Shown: positions 9,860 through 18,667 of the stretch, one piece after another | How positions within the stretch are numbered: the first letter of the stretch is position 1 | Layout of the letters: each line of letters opens with the position of its first letter | Source of the DNA: Chryseobacterium formosum | GTDB taxonomy: Bacteria; Bacteroidota; Bacteroidia; Flavobacteriales; Weeksellaceae | Assembly: GCF_026460885.1 (NCBI RefSeq) | Contig: NZ_JAOVZW010000008.1 | Location: forward strand, 394,432-458,431 | Direction of reading: 5' to 3' | DNA: 64,000 bases | Notes under the pieces: model-generated | Databases searched by the model: none | What the model was told of the DNA's origin: nothing | Seen by the model: the letters and a program-made list of their open reading frames with translations, nothing else | Position numbers and translations under genes: made by a program

Positions 9860-9962
9860 ATGTATGGTTTATTTTCGAAACAGCATAGTTACATTTTTTA
9901 TTCTTGATGAAGATGGAGATTTGTATTTTTCACATTCTTTGAGTTGTGATGATTTAAAATAA
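9860..9962 (+). pseudogene. Short decayed coding fragment
   Basis: Two overlapping frames join to read MYGLFSKQHSYIF and then ILDEDGDLYFSHS..DDLK before a stop, consistent with one lost base in the run of T near 9895. The second part resembles the tail of small immunity-type proteins, but no family can be named. Confidence 0.3.
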
Positions 9963-10086
9963 GAATATTTATAGGTGAAAATAATTTTCAATTTTCTTAA
10001 AACATTCTATATTGCAGAAAATTTAAAAACTAATAATAAAAGGATAGTGAATATTTCCGACTATATCCTGTAAACTCAAAGTAATA

Positions 10087-10203
10087 ATGAAACCACGACA
10101 AATTACCAATTTCAGAAAAAGGGTTCGTCGGCTATCCAATAAAATATTCGTTCAGCTGATCGAATTTTACAAACACAAATTATCAAAACGAACCTCAATT
10201 TAA
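10087..10203 (+). CDS. Possible 38-residue basic peptide
   Basis: A short frame encoding a strongly basic peptide (MKPRQITNFRKRVRRLSNK...). No promoter or family match is recognised. It directly precedes the ankyrin remnant and may itself be debris. Confidence 0.25.
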   Translation: MKPRQITNFRKRVRRLSNKIFVQLIEFYKHKLSKRTSI

Positions 10204-10302
10204 CGTCCTATTCTTTCATTGGCATACAGCCGAAACGAATACACAAACTTTAGACTATTGCTTGAATATGGAGCAAATCCGGACACGCCAACAGCAGGGT
10301 GA
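10204..10302 (+). pseudogene. Ankyrin-repeat protein remnant
   Basis: One frame without a start reads RPILSLAYSRNEYTNFRLLLEYGANPDTP and then stops. The section FRLLLEYGANPDTPT is a recognisable ankyrin-repeat helix-turn-helix core. It runs into the WG fragment in the next frame. Ankyrin-repeat proteins are common immunity partners in polymorphic-toxin loci. Confidence 0.5.
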
Positions 10303-10474
10303 AGGGATAGTTGATGTCATCGGAAATGGAGGTGCCAAGTTTTTTGATGGGTATGGAAAAGAGTTATTCAATGAAGTTTATGAATATTTATATGGTTTTA
10401 GTGACGGTGTAGCTCTGGTAAAACAAAACGGAACCTGGTTTTATATTGATAAGAAAGGTAAACGATTATTTTAA
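10262..10474 (+). pseudogene. WG-repeat protein fragment
   Basis: 70 codons whose end (GFSDGVALVKQNGTWFYIDKKG) is a clear WG (KWG) repeat. Normal WG proteins carry many such units; only about two half-units remain. The first dozen codons overlap the ankyrin fragment in another frame, so the nominal start is unlikely to be original. Confidence 0.5.
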
Positions 10475-10564
10475 AGATAAAAAATGCCACAAAACTTTCT
10501 GTAAAAAATCAGAGCAAAAATTAATGTTTAATCACATAATTTAAAAATTAGAACAGCGATTAGA

Positions 10565-12505
10565 ATGAAAGAAGATCATCAAATAAATATACCACCAATA
10601 ATTGACGAAAAAACTAAAAGATTAGAAGGAATTTTAGGGATAAAACCTGGAGAGGATTATACAATATCAGATATAAGTCTTAAAAATTTAACAATCGATG
10701 ATTTTCCCATATTGTTGCCCTATTTAAATAACATAAGAACTTTACGTCTCAGCAATTCTGTCATTTCAAATTTTTCTGAATTAATGAAGTTGAATCGTTG
10801 CATTTACTTTCAGTTGGATAATGTGACATTCCAAAATAATGACTGTACTATAATAAAGGATTTTCCGTATGAAATCCGTTTTTCTAATATGAACTTTGAT
10901 GCCAATTGTATGAATGGTCTTCAAACATCGGGACCTAGGAAAGGACATAAACATCTTTTTATTAAAAACTGCCACATTGATAATATTCAGGAACTAAGCA
11001 ATATAGAAGGTTTATACTCATTACATCTAGACAAAATAACTTTTACTTATCATCCAAAAAAAATAAAAGAGAAATCAATATGGATGATACATATTTCCGA
11101 TTCTCAGTTTGAAGATATTTCCTTTATACCTTTTAAAAAATCAGTAACTTACATTGAGTTTAAAAACTGCCAGATTGGAAGCTTTGACGGAATTTCGGAA
11201 TTTAAGAAACTCGAAAAAATTAAGATTGATACTGATAGTTCAGTTGAAAAATTACAAGAAATTGAAAATCGGATCAATAAACAAATTAAATGTCATTTTG
11301 TTCAAACTGAAAAACCATTTGGTTTAAAAAAAGTATTAGGACTCAAAAATTATATTAATCATTTACACTTTACCAATTTAAAAGAAAAAACGATTGATAA
11401 TCTCGGAAAATTTAAAAAGGTGAAAGTCCTGTCATTTGATAAATCTAAGTTTTACGTAGATGCTTTTTTACACATTGCTAAGCAAATAGAAAGTGTAGAG
11501 ATGAGAGATTCTGCAATTAAAAAACATAATTATTTAGAGCATTTTCTCAATTTGACAAACTTTGAATCAATATGTTTTTCAAGAGATGGTAAAAGTATAC
11601 GAAATTTTTCAAAATTGCTTCCCCTAAAAAATCAGTTGAAAGAATTGGATTTTTATGAAGATGATGAAATGCATAAAAAACCTGTAAACTATTCAATCGA
11701 ACAATTTACAGCACTGGAATCTTTAAAAATTGGTTATGAAATTTCGTCACAGACTGCTGAATCTATTCTGAAATTGAAAAAGTTGAAAAAACTGAATATA
11801 GATGTTACAAAAACAAAAAAGGTCTTCGACTTAGGAAATTTAAAAAGGCTGGAGTTTTTAATTTTTAATTCAAGAGTAAAGTTTACTGGATTTGAAAATC
11901 TGAAACGTCTAAAGTCTTTGCAGATCGTTAATGATCGAAAATTTGATGTAAAAACACTTCCAGAAATGAAATCCTTAAAAAGATTGAATTTTTCTGCTTA
12001 TGATTCCAGTATTAAAGACCTTGAAAGATTTCCTAATTTAGAATTTCTGAAACTCCAAGGAGTGAAGAAATTGCAATTGAAAGCCTTGAAAAAACTAAAG
12101 GTTCTGGACTTGGAAAATAGTAGAATTAATGACCTTTCTTCGTTTGAAACTTTACCATCCCTTGAAAAATTAAATTTATCAAGCATTCATGGTAATATTA
12201 ATTTAGAAGGAATCTCGAAATTTCCTAATTTGAAATGGCTGACATTTTTAGAAAGTGAAGAATTAGATGATATTTCAGGCTTAGAACCGTTAAAAAAGTT
12301 AGAGCGCCTTGATCTATACAAGACAAAAGTTACAGACATACGGGTGCTGAATACTTTACCTAATTTAAAAGAAGTCAATTTACTAGTGGATAATGCCAAA
12401 GAACTTAATCTTGAATCACAATTGGATCGTCCGGAAATCGTTATTTATTGTGGATTGCCAAGTGTGAATTTATGGATTTGGGAAAGAGATGAATTTGGGA
12501 TTTAA
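10565..12505 (+). CDS. Cytoplasmic leucine-rich-repeat protein
   Basis: 646 residues with irregular leucine-rich repeats throughout, clearest in the second half (for example LKKLKVLDLENSRINDLSSF, LPSLEKLNLSSIHGNINLEGI). There is no signal peptide, no lipobox and no membrane segment, so it should stay in the cytoplasm. The context (ankyrin and WG remnants before, immunity-like genes after) suggests an immunity or effector-binding protein of a polymorphic-toxin system. A signalling scaffold is the alternative. The frame is intact, unlike many neighbours. Confidence 0.75.
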   Translation: MKEDHQINIPPIIDEKTKRLEGILGIKPGEDYTISDISLKNLTIDDFPILLPYLNNIRTLRLSNSVISNFSELMKLNRCIYFQLDNVTFQNNDCTIIKDFPYEIRFSNMNFDANCMNGLQTSGPRKGHKHLFIKNCHIDNIQELSNIEGLYSLHLDKITFTYHPKKIKEKSIWMIHISDSQFEDISFIPFKKSVTYIEFKNCQIGSFDGISEFKKLEKIKIDTDSSVEKLQEIENRINKQIKCHFVQTEKPFGLKKVLGLKNYINHLHFTNLKEKTIDNLGKFKKVKVLSFDKSKFYVDAFLHIAKQIESVEMRDSAIKKHNYLEHFLNLTNFESICFSRDGKSIRNFSKLLPLKNQLKELDFYEDDEMHKKPVNYSIEQFTALESLKIGYEISSQTAESILKLKKLKKLNIDVTKTKKVFDLGNLKRLEFLIFNSRVKFTGFENLKRLKSLQIVNDRKFDVKTLPEMKSLKRLNFSAYDSSIKDLERFPNLEFLKLQGVKKLQLKALKKLKVLDLENSRINDLSSFETLPSLEKLNLSSIHGNINLEGISKFPNLKWLTFLESEELDDISGLEPLKKLERLDLYKTKVTDIRVLNTLPNLKEVNLLVDNAKELNLESQLDRPEIVIYCGLPSVNLWIWERDEFGI

Positions 12506-12585
12506 AAAGTGAGCCCACTAATATGTGCCGAATATGTTGTTAGTAATTGTTACGCAGTCAACTATTGAAGTAAAACCATTGTTTT

Positions 12586-12986
12586 TTATTTAATATTAAA
12601 AGGGAGCATTTCGGATGTTGAATCTAGATATTCCATTTGAAAATAATAAGTTTTATTCTTAATGACATTGAAGTTCACCCCTTTGAAATCAAGAAATAAG
12701 CTGTTATTCATGTCTTCAATTTTTGCTTTTATAATAAATTGGGCAGATCCCCCGATTTCGATTGTAATTAAATTTTCAGTGTAATTATTGGTGACAAGTA
12801 ATTATCTACTCTTGCTACTTTATTGTGATGCTCTTCGTACAAATTAACTGTTCTTCTTGTAAAATCTCCCGAATCGTCAGAAATATTGGAGATAATGGTT
12901 TTTTCGGAGAAATTATATAAACTTACTGTAAATAAGATGATTGTTTCTGTCTGCTTAATATCTACATTTATCTTAATTTTATTCAT
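12586..12986 (-). pseudogene. Frameshifted small gene of unknown function
   Basis: The start codes MNKIKINVDIKQTETIILF.. and runs to a stop near 12768. A second frame continues TENLITIEIGGSAQF..LPFNIK to a stop at 12586. The parts join with one base missing near 12795-12785, giving about 133 residues of beta-rich protein in the original. The total length is 3n+2, as expected for a single-base deletion. No family is recognised. Confidence 0.55.
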
Positions 12987-13067
12987 GTTCTTGGCTTATC
13001 TTCTCTAAAAGATTGTAATTAATTTATTTTTTGAGCGTTCCCTTTAATAATTTTATCGCCATCTTTA

Positions 13068-13691
13068 TTAAGAGCTGAAATTAGAATATGAAAGATTATA
13101 ATCATTAAAAAAAGTGTTTAGCTCCTCAAAACTGTTAAAATTATGCACTTCGTCCCTAGAATAGGTAGATTCATCATATTGTAATCCTGCAGGACTTTCT
13201 TCCCATGTTAAAATAATCTGTCCGTTGTATAACCACACCTGTATTAAGCCGGTATTTTCGTTTCGTTCGTTTTCACTGTAAATATAAGAACACCGTTTGT
13301 GTGATTGAATTTTGGAAATAAATTTTTCTTTATCCATTTTTTTCTTTGCAGAATAATGCCAGATATTTTCTAAAAATAATAAATACCTTCCTGCTTGATA
13401 TTCGCCATAAGAAAACAGATAGATCAAATTGTGGTTTTTGAGATAATTAACTTCCAATCCATCTTCAGATGTATATTTTTCAATAAAACTATTGACCAGA
13501 CTAAATTTACTTTCTTGAATAATCGCATTAAAACTTTCCTCATCTATTTCTTTTTTCAGATTTCTTAACGGATTATTGTAAAAATCAGTTAATTTGATCT
13601 TTTGATACTCAAGTTCAAAAATCTCTTCAAGACATTTTTCTTCATCTCCGTCAAATAATTTTTGTTTGCCAATTTCAATTTTTTTAATCAT
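13068..13691 (-). CDS. Unknown protein, candidate immunity protein
   Basis: 207 residues, acidic and aromatic-rich, with no signal peptide or membrane helix. The C-terminal part (GLIQVWLYNGQIILTWEE) reads like a small alpha/beta immunity fold, but no family is certain. Its start codon overlaps the stop of the broken gene upstream (ATGATTAA, 8 nt), so the two formed a translationally coupled pair. A toxin-then-immunity order would explain this. Confidence 0.6.
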   Translation of the reverse strand: MIKKIEIGKQKLFDGDEEKCLEEIFELEYQKIKLTDFYNNPLRNLKKEIDEESFNAIIQESKFSLVNSFIEKYTSEDGLEVNYLKNHNLIYLFSYGEYQAGRYLLFLENIWHYSAKKKMDKEKFISKIQSHKRCSYIYSENERNENTGLIQVWLYNGQIILTWEESPAGLQYDESTYSRDEVHNFNSFEELNTFFNDYNLSYSNFSS

Positions 13692-14051
13692 GTTTAATGA
13701 ATTTGAAGATAAAATTATTCACTTTTTTCTTTCGGAATGGGATCTCCTGTTTTAGATCAATGGTATATTTTTCATGGAAACTTTTAAGGGTTTCAGGTTC
13801 GTGCGTGAAAGGATTAACTCCGTATTCTATAATAAAGCTTGTAACATTATCCGGTTCGCCCATATTACCATTAAACTTGCGGACATTGTATTTTTTTTCA
13901 AAAGAATCTTCTACTTCTTTTATTTCTTTTTTGGCTTTTAAGTCATGTTTCTGGTTTTTTTACGGATTCCATCATTTGTTTAATTTCAGTAATATTGTTG
14001 TTCAGCAGGAAAGGGATAGTCTTCTATGCGTATAATTCTTCTTAGTTTCAT
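13684..14051 (-). pseudogene. Multiply frameshifted gene coupled to the 207-residue ORF
   Basis: Three frames on the minus strand read as one protein: MKLRRIIRIEDYPFPAEQQYY, then NITEIKQMMESVKKP, then KAKKEIKEVEDSFEKKYNVRK... to IFKFIKHD. At least two single-base shifts are needed, the second at a run of A near 13958. The end contains YGVNPFTHEPETLKSFHEKY. It may be the C-terminal toxin tip or a chaperone for one; the family is unknown. The plus-strand frame over the same bases is a shadow. Confidence 0.5.
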
Positions 14052-14198
14052 TAATTTAGTATTTTAATTTCTTAAACTGGATTTATTTTATTAAAATAAT
14101 GTTAGTTTAAATCAATATCTGTAAATATATTAACTTTAATTTATTGATTATTACTAAAGATTATTTTGTACCCTTGTTAATATTATATGACTATCGCC

Positions 14199-14567
14199 AT
14201 GAAAAAAATATATGTTGAACAAATTCGCATTATTTTGTTACAATCTATAGAAGCTTCATTTAATTTTAATTCTTATCAAAGCTAAAAAGAAGAATTTAAA
14301 AAGAGTAACGAGTTTTTCTCAACTAATGAGCCTGATTATAAAACTTTTTTACAGCAATTAGGAGAAAGTTTAAAAATAATTTTAAACAATATCAACAAAG
14401 TAAATCTATTCAATTTTTTTCCTGTAGAGGAATTGATACCAGGCATGAATAACGAAGAATTGAAGCCTTATTTTATATTGTTATGGGAGAGTTTTTTTGC
14501 TGATGAAAATTGGGAAGATAAGAATTATGAAGATATTCTTTTTGAATTGGACTATAAAGAATTTTAA
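14199..14567 (+). pseudogene. Small acidic gene with in-frame nonsense codon (paralog 1)
   Basis: The frame starts MKKIYVEQIRIILLQSIEAS, meets TAA at codon 29 (14283-14285) and continues open to 14567, ending NYEDILFELDYKEF. The part after the stop is clearly homologous to the 15.3-kb ORF. One base change would restore a protein of about 122 residues. The acidic, tryptophan-containing end (FADENWEDKNYED) suggests a toxin-binding immunity protein, by inference. Confidence 0.6.
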
Positions 14568-14609
14568 TCATAAAGTTTGTACAACAGCTAACTTAAAAAT
14601 AAACTCAAG

Positions 14610-15146
14610 ATGGAAGAATTGCTTGATCTTATACAAAATAAAGAAATTCATGTAGAGTTTTTCTTAAAAAAGAAACATATTGTCATTGATGATTTAAAAA
14701 ATATCTTACCGAACTGGAAGTTTTATTTTCTGAGGCTTAATGAATTAAATGAAAATGAGTTAAGTGAGTATTTAATTAATGATGATTTTTATATAGAAGG
14801 AGCAATCTGCATCACATACTTTGGAAAAGAACTCATAGGATTTAAATATTGGGATCTGATAGATCAGTTATGTTCCTATTTTATTCATGCTATTTATGAG
14901 ATCACAATCAATAATAAAGAATCTGAGAAATTTTATTTTCCAGATCAGCCTGTTGAGGTTATTATAACAAAAGAAAAAGAATTGATAGGAATTAAAATAG
15001 GTAATGAAAATCTTTTTTATCTAAACAGAAATATCTTTATTAAAGAGTTTCTGAATGCTTGTAAAAATCTATATGAAAGAATAAATGTAAATTCTTATAA
15101 ATTGGAAATAGAGGAAATTCTAAAGTATTTAAATCAATTGAAATGA
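14610..15146 (+). CDS. Unknown 178-residue protein, immunity-like
   Basis: An intact cytoplasmic acidic protein starting MEELLDLIQNKEIHVEFF. The middle (PDQPVEVIITKEKELIGIKIGN) suggests beta strands. It lies between two decayed copies of one paralog, and its stop overlaps the next start by ATGA, so it shares an operon with them. No family is recognised; the setting suggests toxin immunity. Confidence 0.6.
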   Translation: MEELLDLIQNKEIHVEFFLKKKHIVIDDLKNILPNWKFYFLRLNELNENELSEYLINDDFYIEGAICITYFGKELIGFKYWDLIDQLCSYFIHAIYEITINNKESEKFYFPDQPVEVIITKEKELIGIKIGNENLFYLNRNIFIKEFLNACKNLYERINVNSYKLEIEEILKYLNQLK

Positions 15147-15505
15147 AAATAATTTACTATAATTATGTAGAATATGTAATTGGTCAAGCGGTAGATGCCA
15201 TTTTTGCCAAAGACTTATATGATGCCTAAAGTTCGGTTTAATGAGATAAAAGAAAGTGTTATAGAAAAAGACTTAGATAATTTTTTCAAAGATTGAAAGA
15301 AAGTCTGAAAATTACACTGAATAATCTTGAAAAGGTAGAATTATTTCAGTTCTTTTTCGTGGAAGATTTTGCTCCAAGCGATGATAATGAAGACCTTAAA
15401 GAAATATTTATTCTTATGTGGAATGTTTTTTTTCCTAATGAAAAATGGCTGGATGAAAATTACAAAGACATTTCTTTTGAAATAGATCATGGAAATTATC
15501 TTTAA
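15144..15505 (+). pseudogene. Frameshifted small acidic gene (paralog 2)
   Basis: Three successive frames read MKIIYYNYVEYVIGQAVDAIF, then PKVRFNEIKESVIEKDLDNFF, then LKESLKITLNNLEKVELFQF to the stop. The last 70 codons align closely with paralog 1 at 14.4 kb: ESLKITLNN against ESLKIILNN, and NEKWLDENYKDISFEID against DENWEDKNYEDILFELD. Two single-base shifts have broken it. The final 70 codons could still be translated alone. Confidence 0.6.
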
Positions 15506-15538
15506 TGCACAAATATTTAGAAATAAATTAAAATAATT

Positions 15539-16102
15539 ATGGGATACCATACAACAGATACTATTTTAGTAATAGAAAAAAGACTTACTAAAGATATTGT
15601 AAGTATAGTTGATGAAGTTATGCTGGAAAATAATTTCATAATAGATTATAACTATCAAAATTTTCACTTTGAAGATACAGATCCTCGTCCTGGTAGCGAT
15701 ACTGATGATGCAAAAACAATAATGGTGGAAACTTTGGAAGATGCTTTACAAACTTTAGAAGAATTCAAGAAACATCCTACAGGAGGGTCTTATAGTTATG
15801 ACATGCATTGGGGATATAATGACCAAGGGCAGAAACTTGGTTATGATGTATTGATAGCCTATCTGTCTTTTGACTACAAAAATATAGAGGCTGTCATTTT
15901 TTATGTAAGGGAAGCTGTTTTTGAAATGGCACATGAAAAAGAACTGAAAAAAGTGTTTTATGAAATAAATAAACGTGTTAAAGTAATTGCTGCCACACAA
16001 ACAACAAATTATTACCAGGAAGATTATCATGAAATTGATGTGATAGAAGATGTTCTGTCTGGAAATATTCATCAAAAATATCAGTATAAGTTTATAGAAT
16101 AG
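15539..16102 (+). CDS. Unknown 187-residue cytoplasmic protein
   Basis: An intact acidic protein (MGYHTTDTILVIEKRLTKDIV...) without signal peptide or membrane helix. It carries an Asp-rich stretch FEDTDPRPGSDTDDAK near residue 45. It lies 33 nt after paralog 2, in line with the same accessory run. The fold and partner are unknown; immunity to a secreted toxin is the contextual guess. Confidence 0.55.
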   Translation: MGYHTTDTILVIEKRLTKDIVSIVDEVMLENNFIIDYNYQNFHFEDTDPRPGSDTDDAKTIMVETLEDALQTLEEFKKHPTGGSYSYDMHWGYNDQGQKLGYDVLIAYLSFDYKNIEAVIFYVREAVFEMAHEKELKKVFYEINKRVKVIAATQTTNYYQEDYHEIDVIEDVLSGNIHQKYQYKFIE

Positions 16103-16119
16103 ATGTTTTATCATCTGAA

Positions 16120-16260
16120 ATGAATTTTGTATCTATTGAAAAAAATAATCCTTATTCATATATTAGAACGATTCGCTTTCTCCATATAATAGAAGAAGGT
16201 GTTTTTTCCTATTTGAGTAAAAGCCATTCATTAAATTATGTATTTATTTTTAAACCTTAA
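16120..16260 (+). CDS. Possible 46-residue ORF or 5' part of a frameshifted gene
   Basis: It reads MNFVSIEKNNPYSYIRTIRFL... and stops 22 nt into the next frame. It could be the original N-terminus of the 16238 gene, separated by a one-base shift in the T-rich stretch near 16245. Confidence 0.3.
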   Translation: MNFVSIEKNNPYSYIRTIRFLHIIEEGVFSYLSKSHSLNYVFIFKP

Positions 16261-16615
16261 ACATCACGAAATATCGACAGACCCAGAAGCTGTTTTTTTG
16301 AAATCTGAAGAACTTTTAAATGTCAATGATTTTATTTCTTTTGGAGATCCTGTCATTTGTTTTGAAAAGAAGTTAAATGATCATGTAAATTATTACGTAA
16401 TGCATGATGTTGTCATGTACAAAGGAAAGATAAAGAAATTTAAAGGAAAAACTGTCCTCTCAACCAAAAAAGACCTGATTGATTATATCAAAACCAACGA
16501 CATAAGACCGGTAAGAATAATGCCTCAACAAAATCCTGATTTTGTCATTCAGATAACGGATGAGGAAAGTGCATTGTTCTTTTATAAACACAATCAAAAT
16601 GATAATATAGAATAA
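16238..16615 (+). CDS. Unknown 125-residue protein, possible immunity protein
   Basis: A cytoplasmic protein with hydrophobic strands alternating with charged turns (VNYYVMHDVVMYKGKIKKF). The nominal ATG sits inside an AT-rich run and overlaps the 46-residue ORF, so the true gene may be longer and frameshifted. No family is recognised. It is followed 5 nt later by the next ORF, suggesting one transcript. Confidence 0.5.
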   Translation: MYLFLNLKHHEISTDPEAVFLKSEELLNVNDFISFGDPVICFEKKLNDHVNYYVMHDVVMYKGKIKKFKGKTVLSTKKDLIDYIKTNDIRPVRIMPQQNPDFVIQITDEESALFFYKHNQNDNIE

Positions 16616-16620
16616 AAGAG

Positions 16621-16965
16621 ATGTATAAATTAACAAATAATGTAGATATAGAAATTATTATTGGTCAGCAATTGTCCGCAACTCCTAGATTGCTTCTCTA
16701 TGATGTAGCAATTTATTTAACAACATGTAATAGTAGTAAAGAAATAACCGACGAAATATTAACAACTAATGGAAGCGATAGAGGCTGGTTATTTACAGAA
16801 GACAATGATACATTTAGATTTAATGCCCAAGATAATCTGCTTGCTTCTATTTGTATAGATTACAGTGAATTAGATAGATACCCCGATGGTATGTTTGATT
16901 TAGTAACTGAAGCAAAAAAAATAGTGGGTATTCCTAAACTAATTTATATTGTGCATGGCTTATAA
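16621..16965 (+). CDS. Unknown 114-residue acidic protein, immunity-like
   Basis: Starts MYKLTNNVDIEIIIGQQLSA and has no signal peptide. The acidic end of the middle part (SDRGWLFTEDNDTFRFNAQDN) resembles small toxin-neutralising proteins, but no family is assigned. It lies in a row of same-strand small genes with 5-20 nt gaps, typical of tandem immunity arrays. Confidence 0.5.
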   Translation: MYKLTNNVDIEIIIGQQLSATPRLLLYDVAIYLTTCNSSKEITDEILTTNGSDRGWLFTEDNDTFRFNAQDNLLASICIDYSELDRYPDGMFDLVTEAKKIVGIPKLIYIVHGL

Positions 16966-16982
16966 AAAGTCCTGAACAATTT

Positions 16983-17249
16983 TTGGTAAACAAAATAGCT
17001 CCCATTGAAAATTACTCGGTTACTCCTCTTTTGAAGAAAAGTTTTTGGGATGTCTTTCAGTTTATAAACGAGGAGAGAATAGAGCTGATGAAAAAAGAAG
17101 ATATGCATACATTTCAGGAATTACGGGCTTTATACAAAAAGATTAGTAGTAATAGTGAGAAGAATCTTGGATTGGAGATCTTAGCAGAGAAATTATTTGA
17201 TTTTGCAGAGAATTTTTCCTCTCAAGAGCAAATGTTACACTTTCATTAG
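16983..17249 (+). pseudogene. 88-codon ORF without a good start, probable fragment
   Basis: The frame is open upstream to 16938, inside the previous gene, and offers only TTG as a start. The protein is alpha-helical and amphipathic (EERIELMKKEDMHTFQELRALYKKI). It is best read as the C-terminal remnant of a larger immunity-type protein. Confidence 0.4.
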
Positions 17250-17463
17250 CATTTTAGAAGGTCAAAGAATCATTTCCTATTCAGTTAGGAAGATTAAAAT
17301 TGTTTATTATATTTGAAAAAAACCGAACAATTACAAAAGGTAATCGAAAAACTTTTTACGAATTTCCGTAAAACGACAAAACACCATAAAAAATGTAAAC
17401 TGCTTTGCAAAATCTGACCACCGTTCTTGATTGACCACTGATAATGTTTTTTAAATAACCATA

Positions 17464-17628
17464 TTGATCGTTGACCACAATCAGGAAAAGCTTAAAATAT
17501 GGACAGAAGAAATGCATAAGGTCTGGAAGAATAATCAGTTTCCGGCAAGTACGTTAATTCCGGTACCAGAGCTAGCGTTGGATGGAATGCTAATCGAGGT
17601 TAATGCCGTTGCGTTTAAAACGTTATAA
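17464..17628 (+). pseudogene. RidA/YjgF-family C-terminal remnant
   Basis: A startless frame reads LKIWTEEMHKVWKNN, then FPASTLIPVPELALDGMLIEVNAVA to a stop. This matches the C-terminal half of RidA enamine/imine deaminases, including the closing L-EVNAVA strand. The N-terminal half is absent. The rest of the 17250-17827 gap shows no intact gene. Confidence 0.55.
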
Positions 17629-17827
17629 TGATGATCCAATGAGAATCACTTTAGAGTTGTTTTAAATGTAATCAATTTAAATGGTAATCATTTAATCTCT
17701 GTACAACAATACATTACACTATTGGTCGATAAATAATTGTTACAAAAATAATTGTGGATCTTTAGGCTTAATATTATTAGCTTATAACTCCAAAACCTTT
17801 GTCAACTTAAATTTTGTAACTATGGAA

Positions 17828-17855
17828 TTGTATCAGAATTAAATGATTAAATTTG
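17828..17855 (+). promoter_or_regulatory. Promoter of the RsbQ-like/kinase operon
   Basis: TTG at 17828-17830, a 17-nt spacer and TAAATTTG at 17848-17855. It overlaps the first codons of a longer possible frame at 17843 and therefore supports the internal ATG at 17873 as the start. Confidence 0.7.
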
Positions 17856-17872
17856 TCGAAATTACTGAGTTA

Positions 17873-18667
17873 ATGGATGTCCTAAAAAGGAATAATGTTA
17901 CAATAAAAGGTGTAGGAAAAGATGTGATTTTCTTTGCTCATGGTTTTGGTTGTGACCAAAACATGTGGCGCTACGTGGCACCTGCTTTTCAGGAAAAATA
18001 TACGACTGTTCTTTTCGATCACGTAGGTGCGGGAAATTCAGATCTTTCAGCCTATTCATTTACAAAGTATGATCAACTTGAAGGTTATGCCGAAGATATT
18101 GTTGAAATTGCCAGAGAACTGAAGATTTCAAATGCAGTCTATATTGGGCATTCGGTCAGTGCAGTAATGGGCATCATGGCAGCAAAAATGGCACCTGAAT
18201 TATTTGCAAAGCTTGTGCTGGTTGCTCCTTCGCCATCTTATATCAATGATGAAAATTATATCGGAGGTTTTAAAAGATCGGAGATTAATGAACTGCTTGA
18301 TTCACTTAATGATAATCACTTAGGATGGTCTGCGTCAATAGCGCCGGTAATTATGGGCAATCCTGATAGAGTAGAGCTTGGGAAAGAATTGACCAACAGT
18401 TTTTGCAAAACTGATCCCGAGATTGCAAAACATTTTGCACGAACCACTTTTTTAACCGACAAACGGGATATTCTAAAGGATTCAAAAATTCCTGTACTCA
18501 TTCTTCAATGTAGCCAAGATGTCATTGCCCCAGTTGAGGTGGGACATTATATGCACGAACAGATGGATGGAAGTCAATTGGTCATTTTGAATGCAACGGG
18601 ACATTGTCCTAATCTGAGTGCACCTGAAGAAACCATTGCGGCAATTAAAGAATTTTTAAATGACTGA
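17873..18667 (+). CDS. RsbQ-like alpha/beta hydrolase
   Basis: 264 residues, matching Bacillus RsbQ along its whole length from MDVLKRNNVTIKG. The oxyanion region is FAHGFGCDQNMW. The nucleophile Ser lies in GHSVSAVMG, the acid Asp in CSQDVIAP and the His in ATGHCPNLS, so the triad is complete. RsbQ hydrolyses or carries a small hydrophobic ligand that a PAS domain senses. Here the gene overlaps by 8 nt a PAS histidine kinase, the expected partner type. A frame opening at 17843 would add ten residues, but the promoter lies inside it. Confidence 0.88.
   Translation: MDVLKRNNVTIKGVGKDVIFFAHGFGCDQNMWRYVAPAFQEKYTTVLFDHVGAGNSDLSAYSFTKYDQLEGYAEDIVEIARELKISNAVYIGHSVSAVMGIMAAKMAPELFAKLVLVAPSPSYINDENYIGGFKRSEINELLDSLNDNHLGWSASIAPVIMGNPDRVELGKELTNSFCKTDPEIAKHFARTTFLTDKRDILKDSKIPVLILQCSQDVIAPVEVGHYMHEQMDGSQLVILNATGHCPNLSAPEETIAAIKEFLND

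Noticed and set aside
13697..14035. Plus-strand reading frame of 112 codons
   Set aside because: It is the mirror of a decayed minus-strand gene that reads far more like protein (charged helices, coupled to its neighbour).
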